Source of the DNA: Bacteroidia bacterium | GTDB taxonomy: Bacteria; Bacteroidota; Bacteroidia; Chitinophagales; Saprospiraceae | Length of the DNA: 64,000 nt | NCBI GenBank assembly: GCA_030430845.1 | Contig: JAUIKE010000016.1 | Location: 1-64,000 of the forward strand | Direction: 5' to 3' | Shown: piece after piece, positions 8,006-15,762 of the stretch | Layout: every line of letters starts with the position of its first letter | Numbering within the stretch: position 1 is the first letter of the stretch | Notes under the pieces: generated by a model | The model's database searches: none | Seen by the model: the letters and a program-made list of their open reading frames with translations, nothing else | What the model was told of the DNA's origin: nothing | Program-made: the position numbers and the translations under genes

Positions 8006-10535
8006 ATTTCTTCTTTTTCTTTCTGTTACCACTCGTTGTTTTCCTTACCGGCTTCTTCGCAGGAGCTTTCTGAGCCGGCTTAGGCTCTGGCTGAGAAGTT
8101 GAAGCTTCCTTCCGTATTTTCATTACTCCTTTAAAGGTTGCAAAAGCCGCCGCCGCAAGTAACAAGATCGAAGAAGCGGCAGATACGGCCGTGCCGACGG
8201 CGTAAGCACGCGGCTCGAACTTGAATTCGATCGTATGTTGACCTGCTGGGATTTTCAGAGCTCTAAGAACATAATTGACCCGAATGTGATCAGCTGGATT
8301 ACCGTCGATATAAGCATTCCAGCCTTTGTTCGGACCGTACCAGATCTCTGAAAAGACAGCCAGCTGGTCGGAGGAACTGTTACTTGCATAGGTCAGGTCA
8401 TTCGGCTCGTAGTTGGTTAGCTGAATGCTTCCTTCTCCATTAGGGGACAGGCCTTGCACATAGCTCGAAAATTCCTGGTGGACAATCGCCTCTGAGGCTG
8501 GATTGAAATTAGCCAGGGCATCGATCTCCTCGTTGGCAGAGTTGACCATCCGAATATTACTTACAAACCAGGCATTTCCCAAGGCATTTTGGTTCAACTG
8601 AGCGGTAGCCTGGCCGCTTTGATCCGGTACGATGAAATATTTGGCGTTCAGCATATTTAGGATCTTCTGGTCGTTACGGGCCAGATACCTTTCAATGATG
8701 TCCTGATAGCGTTGAAGCTTAGCCGCATGATAGCCTCCGATGGTTTTATGGAAATAGGAAGCATCCGCACTGTTCCAAACGTCTCTGGTTAGGTCGTGTA
8801 CCCGGTAATAGGGATCGGGGTCTGCCATGATTTGCTGATCGGCAGGCCGGGCCTGGAATACATTCGTAGCTGCAGATTTATTGACAAAGTCATCCGTGGT
8901 GAGATATCTACGACCTACCTGCCAAAGGTCAAATACCGTAATAAGGGCCAACCCAATGATGAAAATGTTTTTGGTGAGATAATTTTTGATGAAGGCCCAG
9001 ATCAATCCACCCGTCAATACAATGAATATCAGCGACCGAATAGAATCCGAGGTCATAAGGGCCTTTCGGTCCTCAATTAATGCTCCAATATTTATTCCGA
9101 TCTGGGATTCATAGTAACCGTCATTCTGGCTGCTGAAGTCAAACATGGACGGTCCCATTAAAATGAAAAACAGACAGATCGCTCCCAAAATACCAGCAGA
9201 AATATACAAGGCTGACAGCACCTTCTTCTTATTGAGGTCATCCTTTAATAATTCATTGACTCCCAACACTCCTAGTATTGGAACGAGTAAAGCGGTTACA
9301 CTCAAAACCGAATTAGGCGTCCTAAACTTGTTAAATAATGGGAAATAATCGAATAAAAAGCCATTGAACCAAGGTAGGTATTTTCCCAGGGACAGCATCA
9401 CTGTCAAGAGCACACCAAGACCTAACCAGTATTTTACTGGGCCTTTAACGAGAAAAAGCCCCAGCAAAAACAGCAAAAAGACACCTGCCCCAAAATAATT
9501 CGGACCGGTTGCTCTCAGCGGTCCCCAATAAAGCGGGGCTGAAAAATTATCGGGCAGGCGTTGGCCTCTTTGTGCATAAAAGCTGCGCAAAGCCGAACCG
9601 GAGCCCAGAGATTCGCTGTATGAACCTCCCACTACTCCTGGAATGAGGGTAGAAAAGAGATCCAGTGAACTCATACTGTAATCCATGGCATAATCCCAGG
9701 TTAAGCCATCAATTTCACTATTACTTTGAGCCGCCTGAGCGGACTCTGCTTCTTTTAGGATAGGGGTTCCCCGGGTAGTCGATTTGGCATAATCATAAGT
9801 GATCCAAAGATTGGAAAAAGCGGTTCCTCCAGCCAGCAAGCCTCCAACAATCACCACCGCTGCTGCTTTTAGGAAATGCTGCATTTCTCCCTTCCGATAG
9901 CTATAAACGAGTTGTGCGATCCCGAAAATCAGAAAAGTCAGCAAGAGGTAATAAGTCATCTGAATGTGGTTAGCCAACAGATTCAGCCCCGTACCAATCC
10001 CAAAGGCCAATCCTCCCAGCAAGTATTTTCGTTTTCGGAAAGCCAACAAGACACCGGCCATCATCAGCGGCAGGTAGAAAAGACTACCGAGTTTTGACAT
10101 ATGCCCCGCCTCGAATAAAATGAAGTTATTGGTTGTGAAGCCCCAGGCGATACCTCCCAGAACACCGAGCCAGGGGTTAGCCCCTAGGCTGACCATTAGA
10201 ATATAAAAACAGAGCATGGCCGTAAAAAACAGCCCTATGGGACGACTGATCCACAACCTGATTGCTTTATCGATGATTTGGAGGTTGTTGCCACTCCTGA
10301 CACTACTGATTTGATAAGTGGGCATTCCACTGAACATGGAGTTGGTCCACAGAGTGGTTTTTCCCGTACGCTTTTTATAATCGGTCATCTCCTTCGACAT
10401 ACCGCGGTACTGGTTAATATCACCTGGCCTTATAGCCTTTCCCTGTAGTTGAGGAGAGAAGTATACTGCAGTTATGATTAGAAAAATAAGGATGGCCGCA
10501 AGGTGAGGCCACATACTTTTAATTGTGCTGTTCAT
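8004..10535 (-). CDS. YfhO-family multispanning membrane protein
   Basis: An 843-residue integral membrane protein of the YfhO family, which in characterised cases is linked to glycosylation of cell-envelope polymers (GT-C-like fold). It has an N-terminal membrane segment (LAAILIFLIITAVYFSP), an early loop with the family's PGDINQYRGM and TLWTNSMFSGMP motifs, about a dozen hydrophobic helices to residue 540, a soluble region of about 220 residues, and a final helix (VSAASSILLLAAAAFATFKG). The C-terminal 40 residues are very Lys/Pro-rich and probably cytoplasmic. Neighbouring glycosyltransferases support a glycan role. Exact reaction unknown. Confidence 0.84.
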   Translation of the reverse strand: MNSTIKSMWPHLAAILIFLIITAVYFSPQLQGKAIRPGDINQYRGMSKEMTDYKKRTGKTTLWTNSMFSGMPTYQISSVRSGNNLQIIDKAIRLWISRPIGLFFTAMLCFYILMVSLGANPWLGVLGGIAWGFTTNNFILFEAGHMSKLGSLFYLPLMMAGVLLAFRKRKYLLGGLAFGIGTGLNLLANHIQMTYYLLLTFLIFGIAQLVYSYRKGEMQHFLKAAAVVIVGGLLAGGTAFSNLWITYDYAKSTTRGTPILKEAESAQAAQSNSEIDGLTWDYAMDYSMSSLDLFSTLIPGVVGGSYSESLGSGSALRSFYAQRGQRLPDNFSAPLYWGPLRATGPNYFGAGVFLLFLLGLFLVKGPVKYWLGLGVLLTVMLSLGKYLPWFNGFLFDYFPLFNKFRTPNSVLSVTALLVPILGVLGVNELLKDDLNKKKVLSALYISAGILGAICLFFILMGPSMFDFSSQNDGYYESQIGINIGALIEDRKALMTSDSIRSLIFIVLTGGLIWAFIKNYLTKNIFIIGLALITVFDLWQVGRRYLTTDDFVNKSAATNVFQARPADQQIMADPDPYYRVHDLTRDVWNSADASYFHKTIGGYHAAKLQRYQDIIERYLARNDQKILNMLNAKYFIVPDQSGQATAQLNQNALGNAWFVSNIRMVNSANEEIDALANFNPASEAIVHQEFSSYVQGLSPNGEGSIQLTNYEPNDLTYASNSSSDQLAVFSEIWYGPNKGWNAYIDGNPADHIRVNYVLRALKIPAGQHTIEFKFEPRAYAVGTAVSAASSILLLAAAAFATFKGVMKIRKEASTSQPEPKPAQKAPAKKPVRKTTSGNRKKKKK

Positions 10536-10652
10536 TATTACCGTCTTTAATCATTCAGGCCTGAAAATAAGGAATTGATCCATTAAACAAATAAGGAAGC
10601 TGTTATTTTTATTTAACACAGTTCATTCCGAGTTTTTGAGGCAGCTTATAAA

Positions 10653-10797
10653 GCCTTGTTTTTCAATTATTTAGTCTTTGTTGCTCGTTGTTAGTTGTTC
10701 GTTTTCGGCGATTAAACGGACAACTAATTGAAAATCAAGGCTTAGTTAAATAAACGATTTTTCAAAGCCCTCTTTTAACAAATAGGGGAGGACTTAT
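10653..10797. repeat. Interspersed repeat family A, copy 1
   Basis: This block of about 145 bp matches 28216-28354 in order and sequence. Shared parts are TTGCTCGTTGTTAGTTG, then CGTTTTC-GCGAT, then ACGGACAACTA, then AAAATCAAGG-TTAGTT, and finally CCCTCTTTTAA-A-ATAGGGGA. Its outer parts 10653-10669 and 10725-10741 are an imperfect inverted repeat (17 bp, one mismatch). It sits directly 3' of gpsA; the other copy also sits directly 3' of a minus-strand gene. The rest of the gpsA/yfhO gap (10536-10652) shows nothing I can name. Confidence 0.8.
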
Positions 10798-10798
10798 G

Positions 10799-11857
10799 CT
10801 AATTGGGTTTTGTTTCCAAAAAATCAACATCTACCGCATAAGGATAGGTCATTAAAAAATTTAAGGCTTTGTCAATGTCATACTCTTCAAATACGACTTT
10901 ATAGAGTAGGTCTGTTATGGGGATTCTCAGGCGATACGTTCTGGCCAGCTTGTAAATTACCTTGAGCGTACGTACGCCCTCTGCCAGTTCAGGCATACTT
11001 TTTTGGATCTCAGCCATTTCTTCGCCCTGGCCAAGCCGGTATCCAAATGTAAAATTCCGGCTGCTTTTACTGGTACAGGTAGCTACCAGATCGCCGATTC
11101 CGGCCACCCCAAAGAAGGCACTGCTGTCGGCGCCCATGGATTTTCCGAAGTTGATCATCTCATGCCAGCCCCGGGTGATGAGCACCGCCTGGATATTTTT
11201 TCCCAGGTTCCGGCCCCTGAGGATTCCTGAACCAATGGCGATGATGTTTTTTAAGGCACCGGCCAGCTCCGCTCCCATTAGGTCGTGAGAGCCAAAAACA
11301 TAAAAATGTTCGCTGGCCAATACTTTTTTCCCCAACTCTATTACTTCTTCAAAGTGACTGCTGATAACCGTAGCAGTTGGCTGCCCCTCCATGATCTCAC
11401 TGGCCAGATTAGGCCCTGACAGGCACCCGACCCGCAAGACCACACTCTCTTGGCGAATGACTTCGCTCATCGAGTGGACATCTTTGCGCTGGATCTGCTC
11501 TTGTTGTTGAAGAAGGGTCTCAGAATAGTCAAATCCTTTTGTGCCGTGAATGAGGATGTGGTAAGGCTTTAAAAAAGGGCCTAATTCTTTCATCATCTGT
11601 CGGAAACTGCCGGATGGAACAATGGGGAAGATTAAGTCGCATTGCTCCGCAATCTTTTGCAAGTCATTGACCGCCAGGATTCTTTTAGATAGGTCCACCC
11701 CCAGGTTCTGATGCTGGGTATTTATTTGTTCTACCAGGTCATTATTTCGGCTGTACAGGCGTACATCTACATTATAAGCCAGTAAATTGGCAATGGACGT
11801 ACCAAAACTTCCCGCTCCGATAACTCCAACAGGCTTCCGATAGATGGTTTCTGACAT
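10799..11857 (-). CDS. gpsA: Glycerol-3-phosphate dehydrogenase GpsA
   Basis: GpsA reduces dihydroxyacetone phosphate to sn-glycerol 3-phosphate with NAD(P)H, supplying phospholipid backbones in the cytoplasm. The roughly 350-residue protein opens with the dinucleotide fold VGVIGAGSFGTSIANLL and keeps HGTKGFDYS, the SGPNLASEI signature, and the catalytic lysine region AGALKNIIAIGSGI. It also has the C-terminal GVAGIGDLVATCTS and ELAEGVRTLKVIYKLA segments. I place the start at 11857 (MSETIYRK); an in-frame ATG seven codons upstream at 11878 is equally possible. It appears to be transcribed alone. Confidence 0.93.
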   Translation of the reverse strand: MSETIYRKPVGVIGAGSFGTSIANLLAYNVDVRLYSRNNDLVEQINTQHQNLGVDLSKRILAVNDLQKIAEQCDLIFPIVPSGSFRQMMKELGPFLKPYHILIHGTKGFDYSETLLQQQEQIQRKDVHSMSEVIRQESVVLRVGCLSGPNLASEIMEGQPTATVISSHFEEVIELGKKVLASEHFYVFGSHDLMGAELAGALKNIIAIGSGILRGRNLGKNIQAVLITRGWHEMINFGKSMGADSSAFFGVAGIGDLVATCTSKSSRNFTFGYRLGQGEEMAEIQKSMPELAEGVRTLKVIYKLARTYRLRIPITDLLYKVVFEEYDIDKALNFLMTYPYAVDVDFLETKPN

Positions 11858-11906
11858 ATTGATTTGTCGATTTTCCAATTTGATGGTAAATGTAAGGAAA
11901 AAAGTT

Positions 11907-11985
11907 GTCTGGGGGTCTGGTAGCCTGGCGGTTTGTTTTTTTGAAAATTAATAAATCATCCCGCCAGACGACCAGACGACCAGAC
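11907..11985. repeat. Inverted repeat containing AGACGACC tandem copies
   Basis: The left arm 11907-11931 (GTCTGG-GGTCTGGTAGCCTGGCGG) pairs with the right arm 11961-11985 with several mismatches. The right side is a tandem run of the 8-mer AGACGACC (CCAGACGACCAGACGACC). It lies between gpsA and the caspase gene, upstream of both, so it is not a terminator. It is probably an interspersed or expanding repeat. Confidence 0.65.
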
Positions 11986-12020
11986 GACCAATAAATCTTT
12001 TTATTTTCACAGATCCCTCT

Positions 12021-12028
12021 TATATTTG
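12021..12028 (+). promoter_or_regulatory. Candidate promoter of the caspase/MoxR locus
   Basis: TATATTTG matches the Bacteroidota -7 consensus TAnnTTTG and ends 25 bases before the ATG at 12054. No convincing -33 TTG is found 17-23 bases upstream, so strength is uncertain. It would drive the caspase gene and perhaps the genes after it. Confidence 0.5.
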
Positions 12029-12053
12029 AAAAATACTATTTAATACGAAACCC

Positions 12054-13460
12054 ATGTCGGACGAAAACAACTACAGAGCGGGAAGAACCCCGGAAGATTC
12101 AACTGAAAGCAAGGAACAAAAAAGTGGTCATAATTATCTATTGGTAATCGGTATTGACCGATACAATGAATTTCCAAGGTTGTATAATGCTGTAAAAGAT
12201 GCTCAGGATTTCAAAGCGCTTATGCTCGATCGGTTTCAATTTGATAAGAGCCGGGTATTTGAGCTATTTGACGATCAAGCTACCTCTGGTAATATTTTCA
12301 GTATGTTGAAACAGCTTCGGCGCTTGTTGAAGCCGGAAGATAGCTTGTTGGTTTACTTTTCCGGTCACGGAGAGTATGATAAAGATATTGAGGAGGGCTT
12401 TTGGATTCCCTTCGATGCAGAAAACGGGGAAAGTCATACTTATCTTGACTTTGGAATGGTTAAAAAATTTATTCGGGCTATTAAATCTTTACATACTTTT
12501 ATTATTGCCGATTCTTGTTATTCCGGGACGCTTTTTTCGGAACGCAGTAAAGGCAAACAATATTTACCAAAGGATTTTTTCCTTCCATCGCGGTATGTGC
12601 TAACGGCCGGCCGCAATGAAGTAGTTTCCGACGGCCGTCCTGGAGATAACAGCCCTTTCGCAGAGAGTTTGATGTATCATCTGAAAAATGATCAGGGACC
12701 TTATATTAGTTTGACAGAATTATGTGAGAAGGTGAAAACGGATGTGAGTTCTAATGTCGACCAAATGCCTAGGTATGGGTCAATTCATGGGATTGGAGAC
12801 AGAGGCGGGATGTTCTATTTCTTTGAAAAAGGGTACATGCCGGAAAGACCTCCAAAAGAATCCCTTGTGTCCGGAGGAGAAAAACGAGAAGCACGTACGC
12901 CAAGCGAACCAGCTATTGAAACGCCGGCGCCCCCTGTCATCCGCAGCCTGGCGGATCTGGCTCAGGCACTCAAGAATAGTTTGCAGATCCGTGATTTTGA
13001 AGAAACCTTTGCCATCGTCCATAAGTACCTGAAAACAGATTCCGGCGCCTACAATGACTGGATCTTCCAGCAAGGTCGTTACAGCGGCATCGTCCGGCAG
13101 CAGAAAAAAGGCCTGATCGACAACGACTTCGCTCAGCGCACTTACAACCAAATCGCCGATGCCCTCGTATACCAGATTGATAAGTTAAAGGAATCGGATG
13201 TCAACATTCCCAAAACCTTAGAGCCTGAAATCAACGGCGATACAGAGATAGATAGCGGCCCATTTTGGGACAGGATCCACCAACTAGACCTGGAAAGCCT
13301 CAAACGACAGGCCACTTCCTGGAAGGAAAAAATTGCGTATTTTGAAGAAGAAGCCCCTTTGGTCACGGATATCGAACAGAAGTTTGTGCTTAAAAAAAAG
13401 CTGGAAGACGCCAAAAAGAAGTATAATGCTCTGATTAAAACAATCAATGAAAAGGAGTGA
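12054..13460 (+). CDS. Caspase-like (C14) protease with EAD11-like tail
   Basis: A 468-residue cysteine protease of the caspase/metacaspase clan. The peptidase domain covers about residues 25-260: strand LLVIGIDRYNEFPRL, the catalytic histidine in YFSGHGEYD (His105) and the catalytic cysteine in IIADSCYSGTLF (Cys155). No signal peptide is seen, so it is cytoplasmic. After a Pro/Glu-rich linker, residues about 300-382 match the pattern of effector-associated domain EAD11 (RDFEETFAIVHKYL, then GRYSGIVRQQKKGLI). Residues 405-468 are predicted coiled coil. EADs in known conflict systems couple effectors to other components by like-with-like contacts. It is followed by iSTAND-like and MoxR genes, so I infer a proteolytic effector of an immune or cell-death system. 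Substrate unknown. Confidence 0.85.
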   Translation: MSDENNYRAGRTPEDSTESKEQKSGHNYLLVIGIDRYNEFPRLYNAVKDAQDFKALMLDRFQFDKSRVFELFDDQATSGNIFSMLKQLRRLLKPEDSLLVYFSGHGEYDKDIEEGFWIPFDAENGESHTYLDFGMVKKFIRAIKSLHTFIIADSCYSGTLFSERSKGKQYLPKDFFLPSRYVLTAGRNEVVSDGRPGDNSPFAESLMYHLKNDQGPYISLTELCEKVKTDVSSNVDQMPRYGSIHGIGDRGGMFYFFEKGYMPERPPKESLVSGGEKREARTPSEPAIETPAPPVIRSLADLAQALKNSLQIRDFEETFAIVHKYLKTDSGAYNDWIFQQGRYSGIVRQQKKGLIDNDFAQRTYNQIADALVYQIDKLKESDVNIPKTLEPEINGDTEIDSGPFWDRIHQLDLESLKRQATSWKEKIAYFEEEAPLVTDIEQKFVLKKKLEDAKKKYNALIKTINEKE

Positions 13461-13555
13461 AAAAGTGAAAGGGTGAAAAAGTGTAACAGTTCATACGGTC
13501 AATATCTGCCAAATGCTGTTTCACCGTTACACTCTTAAACGGTTACACTTAAAAT
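13461..13555. repeat. GTGAAA/GTTACACT repeat spacer
   Basis: The 95 bases between the caspase gene and the next gene hold short direct repeats of GTGAAA-A-GTG on the left (13457-13485). On the right (13521-13552) are two copies of GTTACACT, which are the reverse complement of the left AGTGTAAC. The region can fold into a loose hairpin. No promoter box is seen, so the downstream gene may be co-transcribed with the caspase. Confidence 0.45.
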
Positions 13556-14650
13556 ATGCCTGATACTGAACTCAACAGCCTGGAAAACCGCCGGCAGGAT
13601 CTTAAGAATATCCTGGGAGGCCTGTACGAGGAACTGCCGACTACGACGGATCCCGAACAAAAGGCTGCGCTCCGTGTCAAAATCGGGCAGTACGAACGTT
13701 CCCTGGCTGAGATAGAGCGCCAGATCAAAAGAGCTTCAGGCCTGGATACTTTTGAAGAAGGTGGCGTCCTGTTTGATATGGCCAAATTGTTGAGCATCAG
13801 AAAGCGGCTGCCTGAGTTATATTTGGTCAATTGCGATCGTTCGGAGGTCGTGTTTGACTTTTGGGATTCTTTTGAAGATCATCGCGAGCGACACAATCCT
13901 TACCAATTTTATTTCCTGCTGGCCTGCCCCACTCAACAGCCGGATAGCTTTGGCGAACGAATGGTATACGAATTGAGGAAAGAAGAGCTTAAAGACCGGC
14001 CGGAGGCTGTATTGTTCAAACGGCGGTCCGACGGTAAGCGAGTAGCCTTTGATGAATTGCCCCTCGGCCGCAATCTGGTAAAAGCCCAAAATGCTTTTAA
14101 AACTTATTTTAGTGAACGCTTCGGTTTGCATCAGTCCAACACCTCTTTTGAGGAATACCTCAATACGGGTCTGCCTACCCTTGGTTTTGAATATGTGACA
14201 CTTACCTTCGAGATCCAGGCCGGCGACTGGAACCCCAGGATGATGAAGGATTACCTGCGTTGGTTGGTGGATACTTTCACAGATGCTCATGACCAGGTCC
14301 CTACCTTTTGGTTTATGTTTGTTATTTTCATCAAAAATGCACATAAAGAGAAATTATCCAGAAGGTATCAAAAGGTAATGGATGATGTAAAAGCGGTGGT
14401 AGAGGCCACTCCTGAAAAGTCGACCTTACTGACACCTCTCGAACCGGTGGAACAAGAATTTCTGGAGGAGTGGCTGCTGAAAGTTGATGAAGAAAACAGT
14501 GCCTCCAAAATCGAGGATTTGATCAAAACCTTCATCGATTGCCTGCCGGAAGATAAAAAACAAGACGCAAAAAATAATGAGTTCCTGGATATGACCGATA
14601 TTCAACGATTACAGCAGATCATCTATCAAATATCACACACCAAAGAATAA
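13556..14650 (+). CDS. Coiled-coil protein with iSTAND-like domain
   Basis: A 364-residue soluble protein. Residues 5-62 form a coiled coil (LENRRQDLKNIL; TDPEQKAALRVKIGQYE) that resembles the C-terminal tail of the caspase before it, which has TDIEQKFVLKKKLEDAK. Residues about 88-290 begin with LYLVNCDRSEVVFDFW and a strand FYFLLACPTQQ, then SFGERMVYELRKEEL. This resembles the inactive-STAND (iSTAND) domains of Aravind-type conflict systems, in which the P-loop is lost. No Walker A motif is present. The C-terminal 70 residues are acidic and helical. Its stop abuts the ATG of the MoxR gene, a tight pair. It may be the adaptor that links caspase to ATPase. The domain call is moderate; an unrelated fold is possible. 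Confidence 0.6.
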   Translation: MPDTELNSLENRRQDLKNILGGLYEELPTTTDPEQKAALRVKIGQYERSLAEIERQIKRASGLDTFEEGGVLFDMAKLLSIRKRLPELYLVNCDRSEVVFDFWDSFEDHRERHNPYQFYFLLACPTQQPDSFGERMVYELRKEELKDRPEAVLFKRRSDGKRVAFDELPLGRNLVKAQNAFKTYFSERFGLHQSNTSFEEYLNTGLPTLGFEYVTLTFEIQAGDWNPRMMKDYLRWLVDTFTDAHDQVPTFWFMFVIFIKNAHKEKLSRRYQKVMDDVKAVVEATPEKSTLLTPLEPVEQEFLEEWLLKVDEENSASKIEDLIKTFIDCLPEDKKQDAKNNEFLDMTDIQRLQQIIYQISHTKE

Positions 14651-15577
14651 ATGGAATATTTTGACCTTTTACAAAACAATGAGCAGATTTCCCTGCCTGA
14701 TTTTGAGGTAAATGAGCGGCTAAATGCCCCTAATCTTTACCTTCCCTCCCGCGGCCTGGCCGATGCAGTACAGGTAGCTGTTTCCTTGGGTTTGCCTTTG
14801 CTCCTGACCGGTGAGCCAGGTACGGGTAAAACACAATTGGCACATTATGTAGCCTGGAAGTTTGATTTAGGAAAACCCTTGGTTTTTAATGCCCAAACGA
14901 CTTCTACGGCCTCTGAGCTTTTTTACAAGTACGACGCCCTGGCTCATTTCCAATTTGCCCAGAACCGAAAGGAAGTATTGGATAAAAAAGAGATTGAGGA
15001 TAAGTTTATCAAATACCAGGCGCTTGGAAAAGCCATTCAATCCAAAAAGCGACAGCTTGTGCTCATAGACGAGATCGATAAGGCGCCAAGGGACTTGCCG
15101 AATGATATTTTAGCGGCTCTGGAAGATCTGGAATTCACCGTTCCGGAGGTAGACGAACATTACCAAACCACCCCGACCAAACGGCCGATCATCATCATGA
15201 CGTCCAATTCGGAGAAAAACCTGCCGGATCCTTTTTTGAGGCGGGTGATCTATTTTGATATTCCGTTTCCTAATGATGAAACCTTACTGAAAATAGTCAG
15301 TTCAAAAGTGGAAGGCTTCGAGGATGCCCAGCTGAAAACTATCATAGCGCATTTTGATAATATTCGAAAAGATCCTGCCTTGAGATTGAAGAAAAAACCG
15401 GCTACTTCGGAATTAATCTTCTGGACGATTCTTTTGAAAAAACTGGGTTTTAATCCGGATTGGCTGAAGAACCCAGGCAAAATGGATGATACGCAGAAAA
15501 GAAATTTGATGAGTTCGTACTCAGTACTGGCAAAGACTAAGGAAGACTTGAAAGCATTAAGGAGTAGATCGTTGTGA
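14651..15577 (+). CDS. MoxR-type AAA+ ATPase
   Basis: A 308-residue AAA+ ATPase. Walker A is GEPGTGKT (residues 54-61), Walker B is LVLIDEID (136-143), sensor-1 lies in IIMTSNSEKNLPD (Asn186), and arginine-finger candidates are in FLRRVIYF (Arg197/198). The MoxR-like layout (GLPLLLTGEPGTGKT followed by AHYVAWKF) is clear, though the C-terminal lid is short. MoxR ATPases work as chaperones with a vWA-domain partner. Such a domain is predicted in the next gene. The start directly follows the preceding stop (TAAATG), indicating coupling. A gap of 185 bases with a repeat hairpin separates it from the large membrane protein. Confidence 0.88.
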   Translation: MEYFDLLQNNEQISLPDFEVNERLNAPNLYLPSRGLADAVQVAVSLGLPLLLTGEPGTGKTQLAHYVAWKFDLGKPLVFNAQTTSTASELFYKYDALAHFQFAQNRKEVLDKKEIEDKFIKYQALGKAIQSKKRQLVLIDEIDKAPRDLPNDILAALEDLEFTVPEVDEHYQTTPTKRPIIIMTSNSEKNLPDPFLRRVIYFDIPFPNDETLLKIVSSKVEGFEDAQLKTIIAHFDNIRKDPALRLKKKPATSELIFWTILLKKLGFNPDWLKNPGKMDDTQKRNLMSSYSVLAKTKEDLKALRSRSL

Positions 15578-15623
15578 TTGAGGAAAATTTGAGATATTGT
15601 TTTTGATTGATGACTTTTATAAA

Positions 15624-15684
15624 GCACGCAGATGACGCAAATTACGCAAATGTTTTATCTGCGTGATTTGCGTCATCTGCGTGC
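15624..15684. repeat. GCAGATGACGCAAAT hairpin repeat, copy 1
   Basis: Arms 15624-15642 (GCACGCAGATGACGCAAAT) and 15666-15684 are perfect 19-bp reverse complements. The inner bases (TACGCAAAT / ATCTGCGT) extend pairing with mismatches. A diverged copy lies at 46203-46262. It falls between the MoxR gene and the large membrane protein and could act as an attenuator there. Confidence 0.8.
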
Positions 15685-15762
15685 CTGTAAAACGACATAA
15701 ATAAAAAGCAAGTTCAATAAATTAAGTATCATCATTCCTAGAATTATGAACCAATAACCATT

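Noticed and set aside
11961-11992. CRISPR-like short repeats (AGACGACC)
   Set aside because: Units are 8 bp without spacers, and there are no cas genes in the window.
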